Assembly: GCA_002840765.1 (NCBI GenBank)
Contig: PHCE01000027.1
Span: 1-40,314 of the forward strand
Length of the DNA stretch: 40,314 nucleotides
Direction: 5' to 3'
From: Betaproteobacteria bacterium HGW-Betaproteobacteria-7
GTDB taxonomy: Bacteria > Pseudomonadota > Gammaproteobacteria > Burkholderiales > Rhodocyclaceae
In this document: positions 25,738-32,940 of the stretch, in pieces
Layout: every line of letters starts with the position of its first letter
Position numbering within the stretch: the first letter of the stretch is position 1
The notes under the pieces: generated by a model
Databases searched by the model: none
What the model was told of the DNA's origin: nothing
Seen by the model: only the letters and a program-made list of their open reading frames with translations
Translations under genes and position numbers: made by a program

Positions 25738-26283
25738 TTAATAGCCGCCTTTCTTGCCGATGCCGACGTAGGTGAATTCGTACTCGACTTCGAACGGCTT
25801 GAACCACGGACGGACGCCGGTGGCGCGGTCGGTGTGGCGGCCAAAGTGGGCGTGCTTGTTTTCCGACGGCGGCAGGATGGTGTACTTGACCTTGTACTTG
25901 CCCGGGCCGGCCAGCTTGATGTTGTCGCCGTAGTGCGGGCCGTCGTTGGCGACCATTGGCATGAATTCGCCGGCAACCTTGTAGTCGCCACCGATCTTGG
26001 CCACTTCGAACTTGACGACGAGGTAGGGAACCCAGGCGCCTTCCTCGAAGCCGTTCGGGTTGTTGGCCAGGGCGTGGATGTCGGCTTCGATGTGGATGTC
26101 GGATTCGGCAGCCTTGCGCATCATGCCGTCCGGCTCCATTTCGACCGGTTGCAGATAGACGGCGGCGATCTCCATGCCGGCCTTTTGTTGCGGCACGCCG
26201 ATCGGATATTCGAGGGCCATGGCCGGGGCGGATACGGCGGCGGCGAGGGCCAGTGCGGAAACAAGTTTCTTGATGGACAACAT
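25738..26283 (-). CDS. ftrA: periplasmic Fe2+ transport protein, P19/FtrA/FetP family
   Basis: A 181-residue protein with a signal peptide cleaved after AMA (about residue 23). It has the metal-site residues of the P19/Tp34 family: His64 and Glu66 in DIHIEADIH with His70, Met110 and His117 (the same seven-residue spacing as Met88 and His95 of Campylobacter P19) and the histidines in KHAHFGRH. The family forms dimers that bind copper and iron in the periplasm and works with an FTR1 permease. It is the first gene of the porin-FtrB-FtrC-FtrD run. The 84-base gap to exbD carries a tandem AGCCAGCC element; I see no clear Fur box there, so transcription may continue from tonB-exbBD. Confidence 0.93.
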   Translation of the reverse strand: MLSIKKLVSALALAAAVSAPAMALEYPIGVPQQKAGMEIAAVYLQPVEMEPDGMMRKAAESDIHIEADIHALANNPNGFEEGAWVPYLVVKFEVAKIGGDYKVAGEFMPMVANDGPHYGDNIKLAGPGKYKVKYTILPPSENKHAHFGRHTDRATGVRPWFKPFEVEYEFTYVGIGKKGGY

Positions 26284-26305
26284 GTGTGAACTCCCTGGTT
26301 TTTCT

Positions 26306-26334
26306 GGCTGGCTGGGCGGTTCGCGTGGCTGGCT
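26306..26334 (-). repeat. tandem AGCCAGCC leader element, P19 gene
   Basis: On the coding (-) strand two AGCCAGCC copies start 21 nt apart and end 22 nt before the ATG of the P19 gene, just upstream of a CAGGGAG ribosome-binding site. It lies between exbD and the P19 gene. Same layout as the elements before bfr, the DUF2325 gene and the TonB-dependent receptor. Confidence 0.7.
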
Positions 26335-26367
26335 CGAAGTTATTGAATGGAACTGCGGAACTGCAGA

Positions 26368-26790
26368 TTATTCGTCGGCTCCCGGCTGGGTGACGAAGCC
26401 GATCTTGGTGAGGCCGGCCCGGCGGGCAGCGCTCATCGTCTCGGCGACGGTCTCGTAGCGGGTGGCGCGGTCGGCCTTGAGATGTAGCTCGACGTTGGCG
26501 TCTGCGGCCACGGCGCTGCGGAAGCGGCCTTCCAGGCTGCCGACGTCGATTGCCTCGCTGCCGATGAAGATGGCGTTGTCGGCGGTAATCGCCACCTGCA
26601 GCGTCAGCGGCTTATCCGGGGTCGGCGTGCTGGTAGCGCGCGGCAGGTCGACCTTGACTGAATGGGTCATCAGCGGCGCGGTGATCATGAAAATGATCAG
26701 CAGCACCAGCATCACGTCGACCAGCGGCGTCATGTTGATTTCCGCTGTCGGCATCTGGCTGCCGGTGCCGTTGAAGCTGCCCATGGCCAT
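26368..26790 (-). CDS. exbD: ExbD biopolymer transport protein
   Basis: A 140-residue protein with a short cytoplasmic N-terminus, one membrane helix (PLVDVMLVLLIIFMITAP) that contains the essential aspartate, and a periplasmic domain (PDKPLTLQVAITADNAIFIG, then VELHLKADRATRYETVAETMSAARRAGLTKIGFVT). It completes the TonB-ExbB-ExbD motor that energises outer-membrane receptors with the proton gradient. I chose the ATG at 26790, one base after the exbB stop; the open frame upstream is a shadow of exbB. Confidence 0.95.
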   Translation of the reverse strand: MAMGSFNGTGSQMPTAEINMTPLVDVMLVLLIIFMITAPLMTHSVKVDLPRATSTPTPDKPLTLQVAITADNAIFIGSEAIDVGSLEGRFRSAVAADANVELHLKADRATRYETVAETMSAARRAGLTKIGFVTQPGADE

Positions 26791-26791
26791 G

Positions 26792-27538
26792 TCAGACAGC
26801 CTCCGCCGCAGCGCGGGCGCGCATCGGGTGGATCTGCGCGCTGTTGGCGACCAGCGGCTTGCCAACCGTGAAGAAGGCGTGCAGGTCGTGGGCGAAGGCG
26901 TCTAGGTCGGCCAGGATCAGCCGGTTGACCCGGGTGAAGGTGTTGTAGGCGAAGACCGCCGGCAGCGCGACGGCGAGGCCGGCGGCGGTCATGATCAGTG
27001 CTTCGCCAACCGGGCCGGCGATCTTCTCGAGCGCCGCCTGGCCGCTCATGCCGATCGCCACCAGCGCGTGGTAGATCCCCCAGACGGTGCCGAACAGGCC
27101 GACGAAGGGGGCGGTGGCGCCGGTCGTGGCGAGAAAGGTGAGGCCGCTTTCCATGCTCGCCTGGCTGGTGGACAGTTGCTGGCGCAGCGCCCGTTCCATT
27201 TGTTCCGACGGATCAAAGCGCGAGGCCAGGCGGCCGGTCACCGTTTCGCAGTCGTGGTTGCAGCAGTTGGCCTGGGTCGCCAGCTGGGCGTAGGGGCTGT
27301 CCTCGCCGGCTGCGCGCAGCTTGTCGATGCCTTCGCTGACGCTGTTGGCGGCCCAGAAGGCGGCGACGGCCTTGGCCGCCTTGCGCATGCGCCACCAGTC
27401 CCAGGCCTTGGCCAGGATCAGGTACCAGCTGGCCACCGACATGACGACGATCAGTACGGCGACGCTGTGCGATACCGCGTCGCCCTGGGCCCACAGATGA
27501 GCTAGACCGAAGGCGTTTTCTTGAACGGTTTCCTGCAT
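26792..27538 (-). CDS. exbB: ExbB/TolQ-type proton channel protein
   Basis: A 248-residue inner-membrane protein with three helices. The first is at residues about 22 to 45. The second and third are in the conserved block FLATTGATAPFVGLFGTVWGIYHALVAIG and AALEKIAGPVGEALIMTAAGLAVALPAVFAYN. These carry the family's threonine and the GPVGEAL motif that lines the proton path. It starts one base after the tonB stop and is followed one base later by exbD. The pair CCNHDCE near residue 92, in the cytoplasmic loop, is a local cysteine cluster that is not a standard ExbB feature. Confidence 0.95.
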   Translation of the reverse strand: MQETVQENAFGLAHLWAQGDAVSHSVAVLIVVMSVASWYLILAKAWDWWRMRKAAKAVAAFWAANSVSEGIDKLRAAGEDSPYAQLATQANCCNHDCETVTGRLASRFDPSEQMERALRQQLSTSQASMESGLTFLATTGATAPFVGLFGTVWGIYHALVAIGMSGQAALEKIAGPVGEALIMTAAGLAVALPAVFAYNTFTRVNRLILADLDAFAHDLHAFFTVGKPLVANSAQIHPMRARAAAEAV

Positions 27539-27539
27539 G

Positions 27540-28178
27540 CTATTGCTCCAGTTTGAAAATGATGGGGACCAGTACCCAGCTCTGAACGGCGGTATCGCCG
27601 CGTTTGGCCGGAATGAACTTCCAGTTGCGCACCGTCTTCAGCGCCGACTCGTCCAGACGGCTGCTGCCGGATGAGCTGCGGACCTCGAGCGCATCGGCGC
27701 TGCCTTGCGGATTGACGGAAACGCGCAGGATGACCTTGCCTTCTTCGCCCATGCGGCGGGAGATCGGCGGATAGCGCGGTGCCGGATTGCGCAGGTAGTC
27801 AGCATCGAAGCGGGCGTTGCTTATGGCCGGCGCGGCTGGGGGCGTTGGCGGGGCCGGTTTTACCTCGGGCGGGGCGGCGACCGGGGCGGCCGGAGCGGGT
27901 TCGTTGCTGGTCGTGGTTTCCAGTACCGGGGTCGGTGTTTTTGTTGTCGGCTGGGGCCGGCGCACCGGTTCTGGCTTGACCACTGGCTGCGCCTTGGCCT
28001 GCGGTTGATCGATCGGCGGCGCCGGCAGCAGATCGACGATCAGCGGCATTTCCATGATCTGTGGAGCGACGGTTCTGGCTGCCATGAGCAGCACGAAGAG
28101 GCCGACGTGCACGCCGACGACGACGAGCAGCAGACTGCTGCGCTGACTGGAACTGGGGCGGGATAAGACGTAACTCAT
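27540..28178 (-). CDS. tonB: TonB energy-transducing protein
   Basis: A 212-residue protein with an N-terminal membrane anchor (SLLLVVVGVHVGLFVLLMAA). A proline-rich periplasm-spanning region with PxP and KP repeats follows (residues about 50 to 120). The C-terminal TonB domain has APRYPPISRRMGEEGKVILRVSVNPQGSADALEVRSSSGSSRLDESALKTVRNWKFIPA. It links ExbB-ExbD to TonB-dependent receptors, here most plausibly the receptor encoded at 30746-32842. It is the first of a tight tonB-exbB-exbD trio. The 81 bases between it and hemP have no obvious promoter, so it is probably cotranscribed with hemP. Confidence 0.95.
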   Translation of the reverse strand: MSYVLSRPSSSQRSSLLLVVVGVHVGLFVLLMAARTVAPQIMEMPLIVDLLPAPPIDQPQAKAQPVVKPEPVRRPQPTTKTPTPVLETTTSNEPAPAAPVAAPPEVKPAPPTPPAAPAISNARFDADYLRNPAPRYPPISRRMGEEGKVILRVSVNPQGSADALEVRSSSGSSRLDESALKTVRNWKFIPAKRGDTAVQSWVLVPIIFKLEQ

Positions 28179-28259
28179 GGCGTTTTCGGTGAAACCCGCG
28201 CCGGCCGGAAAAACCCCTGCCTTGCTGGCTGCGGGAAGGTACTGCTGCGAGAGAGAGGG

Positions 28260-28436
28260 CTACTTGGTCAGAATCAGTTTGTTTTCGCGGGTGACGCGCA
28301 GCAGGTAACGCTGGCCGGCGTGCGCGATTTCGACGGTGGAGGCGCCGCGCAGGATATCGCCGCTGTCAAGGCGCACCGGTAGGGTGCGGGTGTCGGCAGG
28401 GGGGGCTGCGGGAGAAGGTTTGGAATTGTCATTCAT
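28260..28436 (-). CDS. hemP: HemP-type haemin uptake small protein
   Basis: A 58-residue protein. Its C-terminal 40 residues match HemP: RTLPVRLDSGDILRGASTVEIAHAGQRYLLRVTRENKLILTK, including the SxxLxxG and YxLRxTxxxKLILTK signatures. In other proteobacteria HemP/HmuP is a small Fur-controlled regulator needed for haem receptor expression. The ATG at 28436 is five codons into the open frame and gives the usual length. A strong Fur box overlaps a TTGACA -35 about 50 bases upstream. No haem ABC transporter or haem oxygenase is in the window. Confidence 0.92.
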   Translation of the reverse strand: MNDNSKPSPAAPPADTRTLPVRLDSGDILRGASTVEIAHAGQRYLLRVTRENKLILTK

Positions 28437-28478
28437 GGCACATAGTTGCAAACGAGAATGTTTCGCATTCGATATTTG

Positions 28479-28494
28479 TGAGAATGATTGTCAA
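28479..28494 (-). promoter_or_regulatory. Fur box over the -35 of the hemP promoter
   Basis: The 15-mer TGAGAATGATTGTCA (28479-28493) matches the 7-1-7 Fur consensus TGATAATnATTATCA at 12 of 14 positions. On the - strand TTGACA (complement of 28489-28494) overlaps it and could be the -35. A second, weaker Fur-like stretch with AATG and CATT halves lies at 28454-28472. This predicts iron-repressed transcription of hemP-tonB-exbB-exbD. Confidence 0.78.
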
Positions 28495-28500
28495 CAACGG

Positions 28501-29772
28501 TTACAGACTGTCATCAGTCCCGCAGGCGGCACCGACAACCCGGCCAAAACTGGAAACGCCGCTGCCCTTGACGAAGACGCATGGCTTGCCGCTGCGCTTG
28601 CATCGCTCCTTGACCCGCCAGTAGGCGTTGTGACTGATGCAGCCGGTCTGGCAGATAACCAGATCGGCGGCGGCCAGGGCGCCGTCGATACGGTGCAGGC
28701 TTTCCTCAAGGCCGCCGTCGTGGTGCAGGAAGCGGCCGCCGCGCTGTTCGACCAGCTGGCGGTAGGCATCGACCGCACCGGAGCGGCCACCGACGCAGAG
28801 AACGCATTTGCCGGAAAGCGTTTCCGGAGTCTCTTCCACCAATTCGGGGCAGGCGCTTTCGTGTTCCTCTTCCGCTACGCCCTGGGTGGCCAGACGCTCG
28901 CGCAACTGGTCGATTTCCCGCTTCTGCAGCGCGATATGGGCATCCAGCGTGGCCAAGCGGGCTTCAGCATCGCTGGCGCGGCGGGCCAGGGCCTGGCGGT
29001 CGCGCAGTTCAGGCAGTGTTTCGCGTAGTTGCTCGAGTTGGGCAGTCAGGTTGGCGATACAGGCGTCACGGCCGACCTGCTCGGCGCGCAATTCGGCGAT
29101 GCGCTGGCCGAGCTGCTGCGTCGCCTCGGCCTTTTCCCGGCGCGCCGCCTCGGCTTCGCCCTGGGCCTTGTCCAGGTGTTGGCGCAATTTCCGGTTTTCT
29201 TCCTTGAAGCGCTCCAGCGTCTTCCGGTCGGTGCGGATGCCGCTGCCGATCTGGTGCTGGATCATGTGAATGTCGGCATAGAGCTCGTGCTCCAGCTGCG
29301 AGTCGCAGGCCGGATGCGTCCAGATCGCCCACAGCGTGGCCGGAATGTCGCTGCCGCTGCGCACGGCGGCCAGCCATTGCTGGCGCAGCGCTGCGGTTTC
29401 CTTGTGGCTGCTGAGGTGGCGAATGCTTGGCTGGAAACGTTTTTCGAGTTGGCGTTGCAACAGGTCGGCGAGCTGGCTACGTGTCTCGCAGGCGCCAACA
29501 GCCGTGGTGTGCAGGACAAAGTCTGTCGTGCCGGGGGGGAAATGCATGGCCTTGGCCATCAGCGCCCGCAGTTCGCCGACTTCGAAGCAACTGCCGATGA
29601 TCGGGCAGTGGAATTTGTGCGGCACTTCCCACAGGCGTCGCCGACGTGAACTGCGGCGGGCCGCTGGCCCTTCCTCCGGGATCTTTTTGTGTGCTGCCAG
29701 GAACTCGGCGAGAGGGTTGGCTAGCGCTGTCGCGAAGCTGCCGCCGATGACGTGATAGGGAATCTCGGGCAT
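28501..29772 (-). CDS. cysteine-rich coiled-coil protein with C-terminal DUF2325
   Basis: A 423-residue soluble protein. The N-terminal part contains a Cys pair, HCPIIGSCF (C56, C62). Residues about 190 to 310 form a long coiled coil (RFKEENRKLRQHLDKAQGEAE through LATLDAHIALQKREIDQLRERL). Residues about 333 to 420 are DUF2325: KCVLCVGGRSGAVDAYRQLVE, DLVICQTGCISHNAYWRVKERC and GKPCVFVKGSGVSSF. DUF2325 has an unknown role; the many cysteines (CxxC, CxxxC) suggest metal or redox sensitivity. It lies between a Fur-type promoter and hemP-tonB-exbBD, so a link to iron is likely. A tandem AGCCAGCC element precedes its start, which has only a weak ribosome-binding site (CGGAAACG). Confidence 0.8.
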   Translation of the reverse strand: MPEIPYHVIGGSFATALANPLAEFLAAHKKIPEEGPAARRSSRRRRLWEVPHKFHCPIIGSCFEVGELRALMAKAMHFPPGTTDFVLHTTAVGACETRSQLADLLQRQLEKRFQPSIRHLSSHKETAALRQQWLAAVRSGSDIPATLWAIWTHPACDSQLEHELYADIHMIQHQIGSGIRTDRKTLERFKEENRKLRQHLDKAQGEAEAARREKAEATQQLGQRIAELRAEQVGRDACIANLTAQLEQLRETLPELRDRQALARRASDAEARLATLDAHIALQKREIDQLRERLATQGVAEEEHESACPELVEETPETLSGKCVLCVGGRSGAVDAYRQLVEQRGGRFLHHDGGLEESLHRIDGALAAADLVICQTGCISHNAYWRVKERCKRSGKPCVFVKGSGVSSFGRVVGAACGTDDSL

Positions 29773-29790
29773 GGTCGTTTCCGGTGCGGG

Positions 29791-29827
29791 GGCTGGCTGG
29801 CTGACTGGATAACGGTTGGCTGGCTGG
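29791..29827 (-). repeat. tandem AGCCAGCC leader element, DUF2325 gene
   Basis: On the coding (-) strand AGCCAGCC is followed 23 nt later by AGCCAGCCAGCC, ending 18 nt before the ATG of the DUF2325 gene. It fills the short gap after the upstream 148-residue gene, so it is intercistronic here. Same element as at 21602, 26306 and 32868. Confidence 0.7.
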
Positions 29828-29838
29828 AAGGGGGCGGG

Positions 29839-30285
29839 TTAGTTCGGACGGTGGGGCAGATCGGTGCGCAGACAGCAAATGGCAGCATCCCGTTCGCGGG
29901 CCAGACGCTCGCATTCGTGATGCGCGGCGCACAGCGACTTGTCGAGATACCAGACCTGCTGGGCGGCAGCCAGCAACTGCTCGTTGCTTTCTTCGAGCAC
30001 CATCAGGCGCTGGCCGATGCTGACGATGGCCTGGCCGGAGGCATATTCCTCGCACTGTTGCTGCAGGCTTAGGTTGAGCTGCTGCAGCCGGCTCATCTCG
30101 TTGTTCAGGGTGACGATCTGCCGGGCAGTCAGCGTGGCGCTGCGCCGCTGACTGCGCCGGGCCTGACGCAGCGCCAGGCGCAGGGCCATGTTTTCGGCCT
30201 GCAAATCGGCAAGGGTCGGCGTCTCCGCGCTGTCGGTACTGCTTTCGCGTTCAATCAGGTTACGGTCCTTAAGCGGTGCCAGCAT
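29839..30285 (-). CDS. 148-residue coiled-coil protein of unknown function
   Basis: The ATG at 30285 is preceded by AAGGAGG at good distance; the longer open frame is a shadow of the upstream gene. The protein is almost entirely helical, with a heptad-like region (LADLQAENMALRLALRQARRSQRR, then IVTLNNEMSRLQQLNLSLQQQ). It ends in a cysteine/histidine-rich segment: SLCAAHHECERL, then AICCLRTDLPH. I do not recognise the family. The Cys/His tail and the position upstream of the DUF2325 gene and hemP suggest a metal-related partner of the DUF2325 protein, which has a coiled coil of its own. It overlaps the 71-residue gene by 17 bases. Confidence 0.65.
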   Translation of the reverse strand: MLAPLKDRNLIERESSTDSAETPTLADLQAENMALRLALRQARRSQRRSATLTARQIVTLNNEMSRLQQLNLSLQQQCEEYASGQAIVSIGQRLMVLEESNEQLLAAAQQVWYLDKSLCAAHHECERLARERDAAICCLRTDLPHRPN

Positions 30286-30484
30286 GGCGGCCTCCTTCGT
30301 AGGCGAGGCTTTCGAGACGGCGGCTGGCCCTTTCGCAGAGCGCGCGCATCTCGTCGTCGAGGTCGTCCATGGCGCACAGGCGGTCAAGCAGCAGCGTCGC
30401 ATGACGCGCCGAGTGCGGGCAGCCGGTTTCATCATGAATCAGCAGCTGGCTGAGCGCGCCGGCCCAGAGTTCGCTATTTGGCAT
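30269..30484 (-). CDS. 71-residue protein of unknown function
   Basis: A small, mostly helical, soluble protein (SELWAGALSQLLIHDETGCPHS, then LLLDRLCAMDDLDDEMRALCERASRRL). It contains a CPHSARH stretch and two more cysteines. GGAAG lies 8 nt before its ATG. It starts 13 bases after the stop of the 25-residue peptide and overlaps the 148-residue gene by 17 bases, which supports real translation. I do not recognise the family. Confidence 0.6.
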   Translation of the reverse strand: MPNSELWAGALSQLLIHDETGCPHSARHATLLLDRLCAMDDLDDEMRALCERASRRLESLAYEGGRHAGTA

Positions 30485-30497
30485 GGTGGTCTTCCGC

Positions 30498-30575
30498 TCA
30501 GAGGGGGAACTGGCTGGCCAGCGCCGCCCAGATCAACAGGCCGGCCAGAGAAAGGTGAACGATCAAGCTGCGCAT
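30498..30575 (-). CDS. 25-residue single-pass membrane peptide at the head of the iron operon
   Basis: An ATG at 30575 opens a 26-codon frame whose product begins MRSLIVHLSLAGLLIWAALA and ends SQFPL. Nearly all of it is one hydrophobic helix preceded by a single arginine. It is the first frame after the Fur-type promoter at 30592-30648 and ends 13 bases before the 71-residue gene. The ribosome-binding site is weak. It could be a small membrane protein of the operon or a leader peptide that couples translation to the next gene. Confidence 0.45.
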   Translation of the reverse strand: MRSLIVHLSLAGLLIWAALASQFPL

Positions 30576-30591
30576 GATTCATTTCAACTAA

Positions 30592-30648
30592 TGAGAATGG
30601 TTCCTATTATATCGATAAGCGCGGCATTGTAAATAGGAATGGTTGTCA
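30592..30648 (-). promoter_or_regulatory. Fur-type promoter of the peptide/coiled-coil/DUF2325 operon
   Basis: On the - strand TTTACA (complement of 30628-30633) and TATAAT (complement of 30606-30611) are 16 bases apart, a near-consensus sigma-70 promoter. Fur-like 15-mers flank it on both sides: TAGGAATGGTTGTCA (30634-30648) upstream and TGAGAATGGTTCCTA (30592-30606) reaching into the -10. Each matches the 7-1-7 consensus at about 10 of 14 positions. Confidence 0.7.
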
Positions 30649-30705
30649 TTAAGACTGTCTGTAAGTTGGCAGTGCTTCTTCGGTGGTAGAGCAGGTGGAC
30701 AAAAA

Positions 30706-30731
30706 AACGGCGCCGCATCGGCAGCGCCGTT
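30706..30731 (-). terminator. Rho-independent terminator of the TonB-dependent receptor gene
   Basis: The stem AACGGCGC/GCGCCGTT has 8 perfect pairs, with two more G-C pairs inside the loop region. On the - strand it is followed by TTTTT. It lies about 15 bases past the receptor stop codon and separates that gene from the following operon. Confidence 0.88.
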
Positions 30732-30745
30732 TGGTCGGCGGGAGA

Positions 30746-32842
30746 TCAGAACTTGTAGCTGACGCCCACTTCGAAGTTGCGTTCGGCACCGGGGAAGATG
30801 CCGTCCGGATTGCGACTGGCTATGTACTTGCGGTTGAACAGATTGCGCACCGTCCCGAACACGTTCAACTGCTTGCTCAGGCTGTACTGGGCGTTGAGGT
30901 TGAAGCTTGTGTAGGCCGGGATTTCACCGCGCCGGCCGTCGGCGTTCTCGGCCTTGGTGTTCTCCGGATCAACGTATTGCCGGGAGACGTGGTAGGCGCT
31001 CAAACCCGTCTTCAGCGCGCCAGCCTGGTAGTTCACGGCCAGGTTGGCGGTCAGCTCGGGCGCGTAGGGCAGGCGGTTGCCGTTGCGATCGGCCCCGGCA
31101 ACGATTTTCGTGCTGTTGTAGCGGGCCGTCGGCAGGTAAGTCGCATTCGCTGCGACGCTCCAGCCGCCGCCGATGGCAAAGGCGAGGGCACCTTCCAGGC
31201 CGCGATGCAGGGTTTCACCGGCATTGGTCACCGTGGCACCGATACCGCCCGATTGGGATTGCGGCACGATCTGGTTGGCAAAATCCATCTGGAAGGCGGT
31301 CGCTTCGTAAGTCCAGCGCGCCAGCGCCCCGCGTACCCCGACTTCGAAGTTGGTCGAGCGCTCGGCATCGAGTTCCTGGTCGACGCCGCCGGCGCTGATC
31401 GCAGTCGCCACCATGGCCGGCGAGAATCCCTTGTAGGCGCCGGCGAAAAGCTGCGCATGCGGGGCGATCTGCCAGGTCAGCCCGAGACCGGGCATGACCT
31501 CGGTGTTTTTCGAATTGCCGGAGACACCATTCAGCTCGTTCTTGCGCTTTTGGTCGTAGGACTCGATCCGCAAGCCGAGCGTGGTGGCGAGCGTATCGCT
31601 GAGCAGGAATCGATTCTGACCGTAGAAGGCAATACCCTGCGCTTCCTGGGTGTCGTCGCCGGTCAGCGTTCCGGAACGGGCGTTCGGGTCGGTTCGCGAG
31701 CTGATGGTCTGGTTGCTCAGGGAGTCGTTGTGCAGACGAATGCCGATTTCAGCTTCGTTCTTGATGCCGAAACCATTGAAATTGACGAACAGGCGGCTGT
31801 CGATGCCCGACATCTCGAAGCTGCGATTGCGTCCGGTCATGCAATTGACGGTGTTATTGCACGGCCTGAAGGTGGTGCCGTCGGCACTGCGCGAAGCGAT
31901 GTCGCGACGCCAGAAGTCACGATCGAGCTGGCTCCAGTAAATCAGGGTGCGGAGCTTGATGTCGTCGCTGATATCTAGTTCGTGATTGATATCGAAGGCA
32001 TTGCGCTTGGTCAGGAAATAATCGTCGGGCGCCGGATTTTTGGTCGAGTCGTTGCGATATTCGTTGGGGCGCAAGCCGACATACGAGGTGTTAATGTCGT
32101 TTTCGTAGTGCGAGAACTTGATGCTCACCCAGTGCTTGTCGCCAATCGCCATGCCGCCCTTGGCGACGATGTCGTTCATGTCGAAGCCATTGTGGCGGAA
32201 ACCGTCACCCTGCGAGGTCACCACGCTGATGCCGCCAATCGCTTCTCCAGAGGGAGCGGCGCCACCGGCATCCAGACCGAGCAGCCAGTAACCGTGCGAA
32301 CCGGCCTTGGCGGTTACCTTGACGCCATCTTCCGGCTTTTTGGTCTTGTAGTTGATGACGCCGCCGATGGTGGTCGGGCCGTAGCGCAGGCCGGCGGCGC
32401 CCTTCAGGACCTCGATGCTCTCCATGCGTTCAATGCGCGGGCTGTAATACGATTCGTTGGCCAGGAAGAGGCCGGGCGCGACCGGCACACCATCTTCCAG
32501 AACGAGCAGTTTCTGGCTGCGATTGGGATCGAGACCGCGCATGCCGATATTGGGAATGAAACCGTAGCCTTCTTCCTCGCGAACCACGATGCCCGGAACA
32601 GCCTTGAGCGCATCCTGGACGGACAGCGGCTGGCGCAAGGCGAGTTCCTCCTTGCTAATGATCGTGACTGCTCCGGGCAGTTTGGCAATGGCCTGCTCCC
32701 CTTTGCCGACGACGTCGATACTAGGTAATTCGACTTCGGCAAGAGCAAGGTTGGGAAGACTCGTGACGAAGGCCACTGCGAGCGCCAGTTTCGTCTTGTT
32801 CAGGGGGCGGCTATCGTGCCGTTTACGGGGTTGCCAGTGCAT
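30746..32842 (-). CDS. TonB-dependent receptor, FecA-like
   Basis: A 698-residue outer-membrane receptor. The signal region is TKLALAVAFVTSLPNLALA. A TonB-box-like segment EVELPSIDVVG follows. The plug domain has LPGAVTIISKEEL, VQDALKAVPGIVVREE, NIGMRGLDPNRSQKLLVLEDGVP, MESIEVLKGAAGLRYGPTTIGGVINYKT. The 22-strand barrel follows, ending in FEVGVSYKF with the terminal Phe needed for assembly. The plug is closest to the ferric-citrate receptor group, but a FecIR pair is missing and the N-terminal signalling domain of FecA is absent, so the true ligand is open. I chose the ATG at 32842 with AAGGAG 8 nt upstream. A Fur-like box and a tandem AGCCAGCC element precede it, and a terminator follows. 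Confidence 0.93.
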   Translation of the reverse strand: MHWQPRKRHDSRPLNKTKLALAVAFVTSLPNLALAEVELPSIDVVGKGEQAIAKLPGAVTIISKEELALRQPLSVQDALKAVPGIVVREEEGYGFIPNIGMRGLDPNRSQKLLVLEDGVPVAPGLFLANESYYSPRIERMESIEVLKGAAGLRYGPTTIGGVINYKTKKPEDGVKVTAKAGSHGYWLLGLDAGGAAPSGEAIGGISVVTSQGDGFRHNGFDMNDIVAKGGMAIGDKHWVSIKFSHYENDINTSYVGLRPNEYRNDSTKNPAPDDYFLTKRNAFDINHELDISDDIKLRTLIYWSQLDRDFWRRDIASRSADGTTFRPCNNTVNCMTGRNRSFEMSGIDSRLFVNFNGFGIKNEAEIGIRLHNDSLSNQTISSRTDPNARSGTLTGDDTQEAQGIAFYGQNRFLLSDTLATTLGLRIESYDQKRKNELNGVSGNSKNTEVMPGLGLTWQIAPHAQLFAGAYKGFSPAMVATAISAGGVDQELDAERSTNFEVGVRGALARWTYEATAFQMDFANQIVPQSQSGGIGATVTNAGETLHRGLEGALAFAIGGGWSVAANATYLPTARYNSTKIVAGADRNGNRLPYAPELTANLAVNYQAGALKTGLSAYHVSRQYVDPENTKAENADGRRGEIPAYTSFNLNAQYSLSKQLNVFGTVRNLFNRKYIASRNPDGIFPGAERNFEVGVSYKF

Positions 32843-32867
32843 CAATGACTCCTTGCGAGAAGACCTT

Positions 32868-32903
32868 GGCTGGCTTGACGCGGCGATGCGGCTGGCTGGC
32901 TGG
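32868..32903 (-). repeat. tandem AGCCAGCC leader element, TonB-dependent receptor
   Basis: On the coding (-) strand CCAGCCAGCCAGCC is followed by AGCCAGCC after 14 bases. The element ends 25 nt before the receptor ATG and upstream of its AAGGAG. It is the fourth copy in the iron region, with the same position relative to the start codon as the others. Confidence 0.7.
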
Positions 32904-32940
32904 GGATGGGAAATGTAAAATATGCGTAAAACAGTACGAA

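Noticed and set aside
26284..26367. Fur box in front of the P19 gene
   Set aside because: No 15-mer in this gap matches the Fur consensus well; control probably comes from upstream promoters or the leader element.
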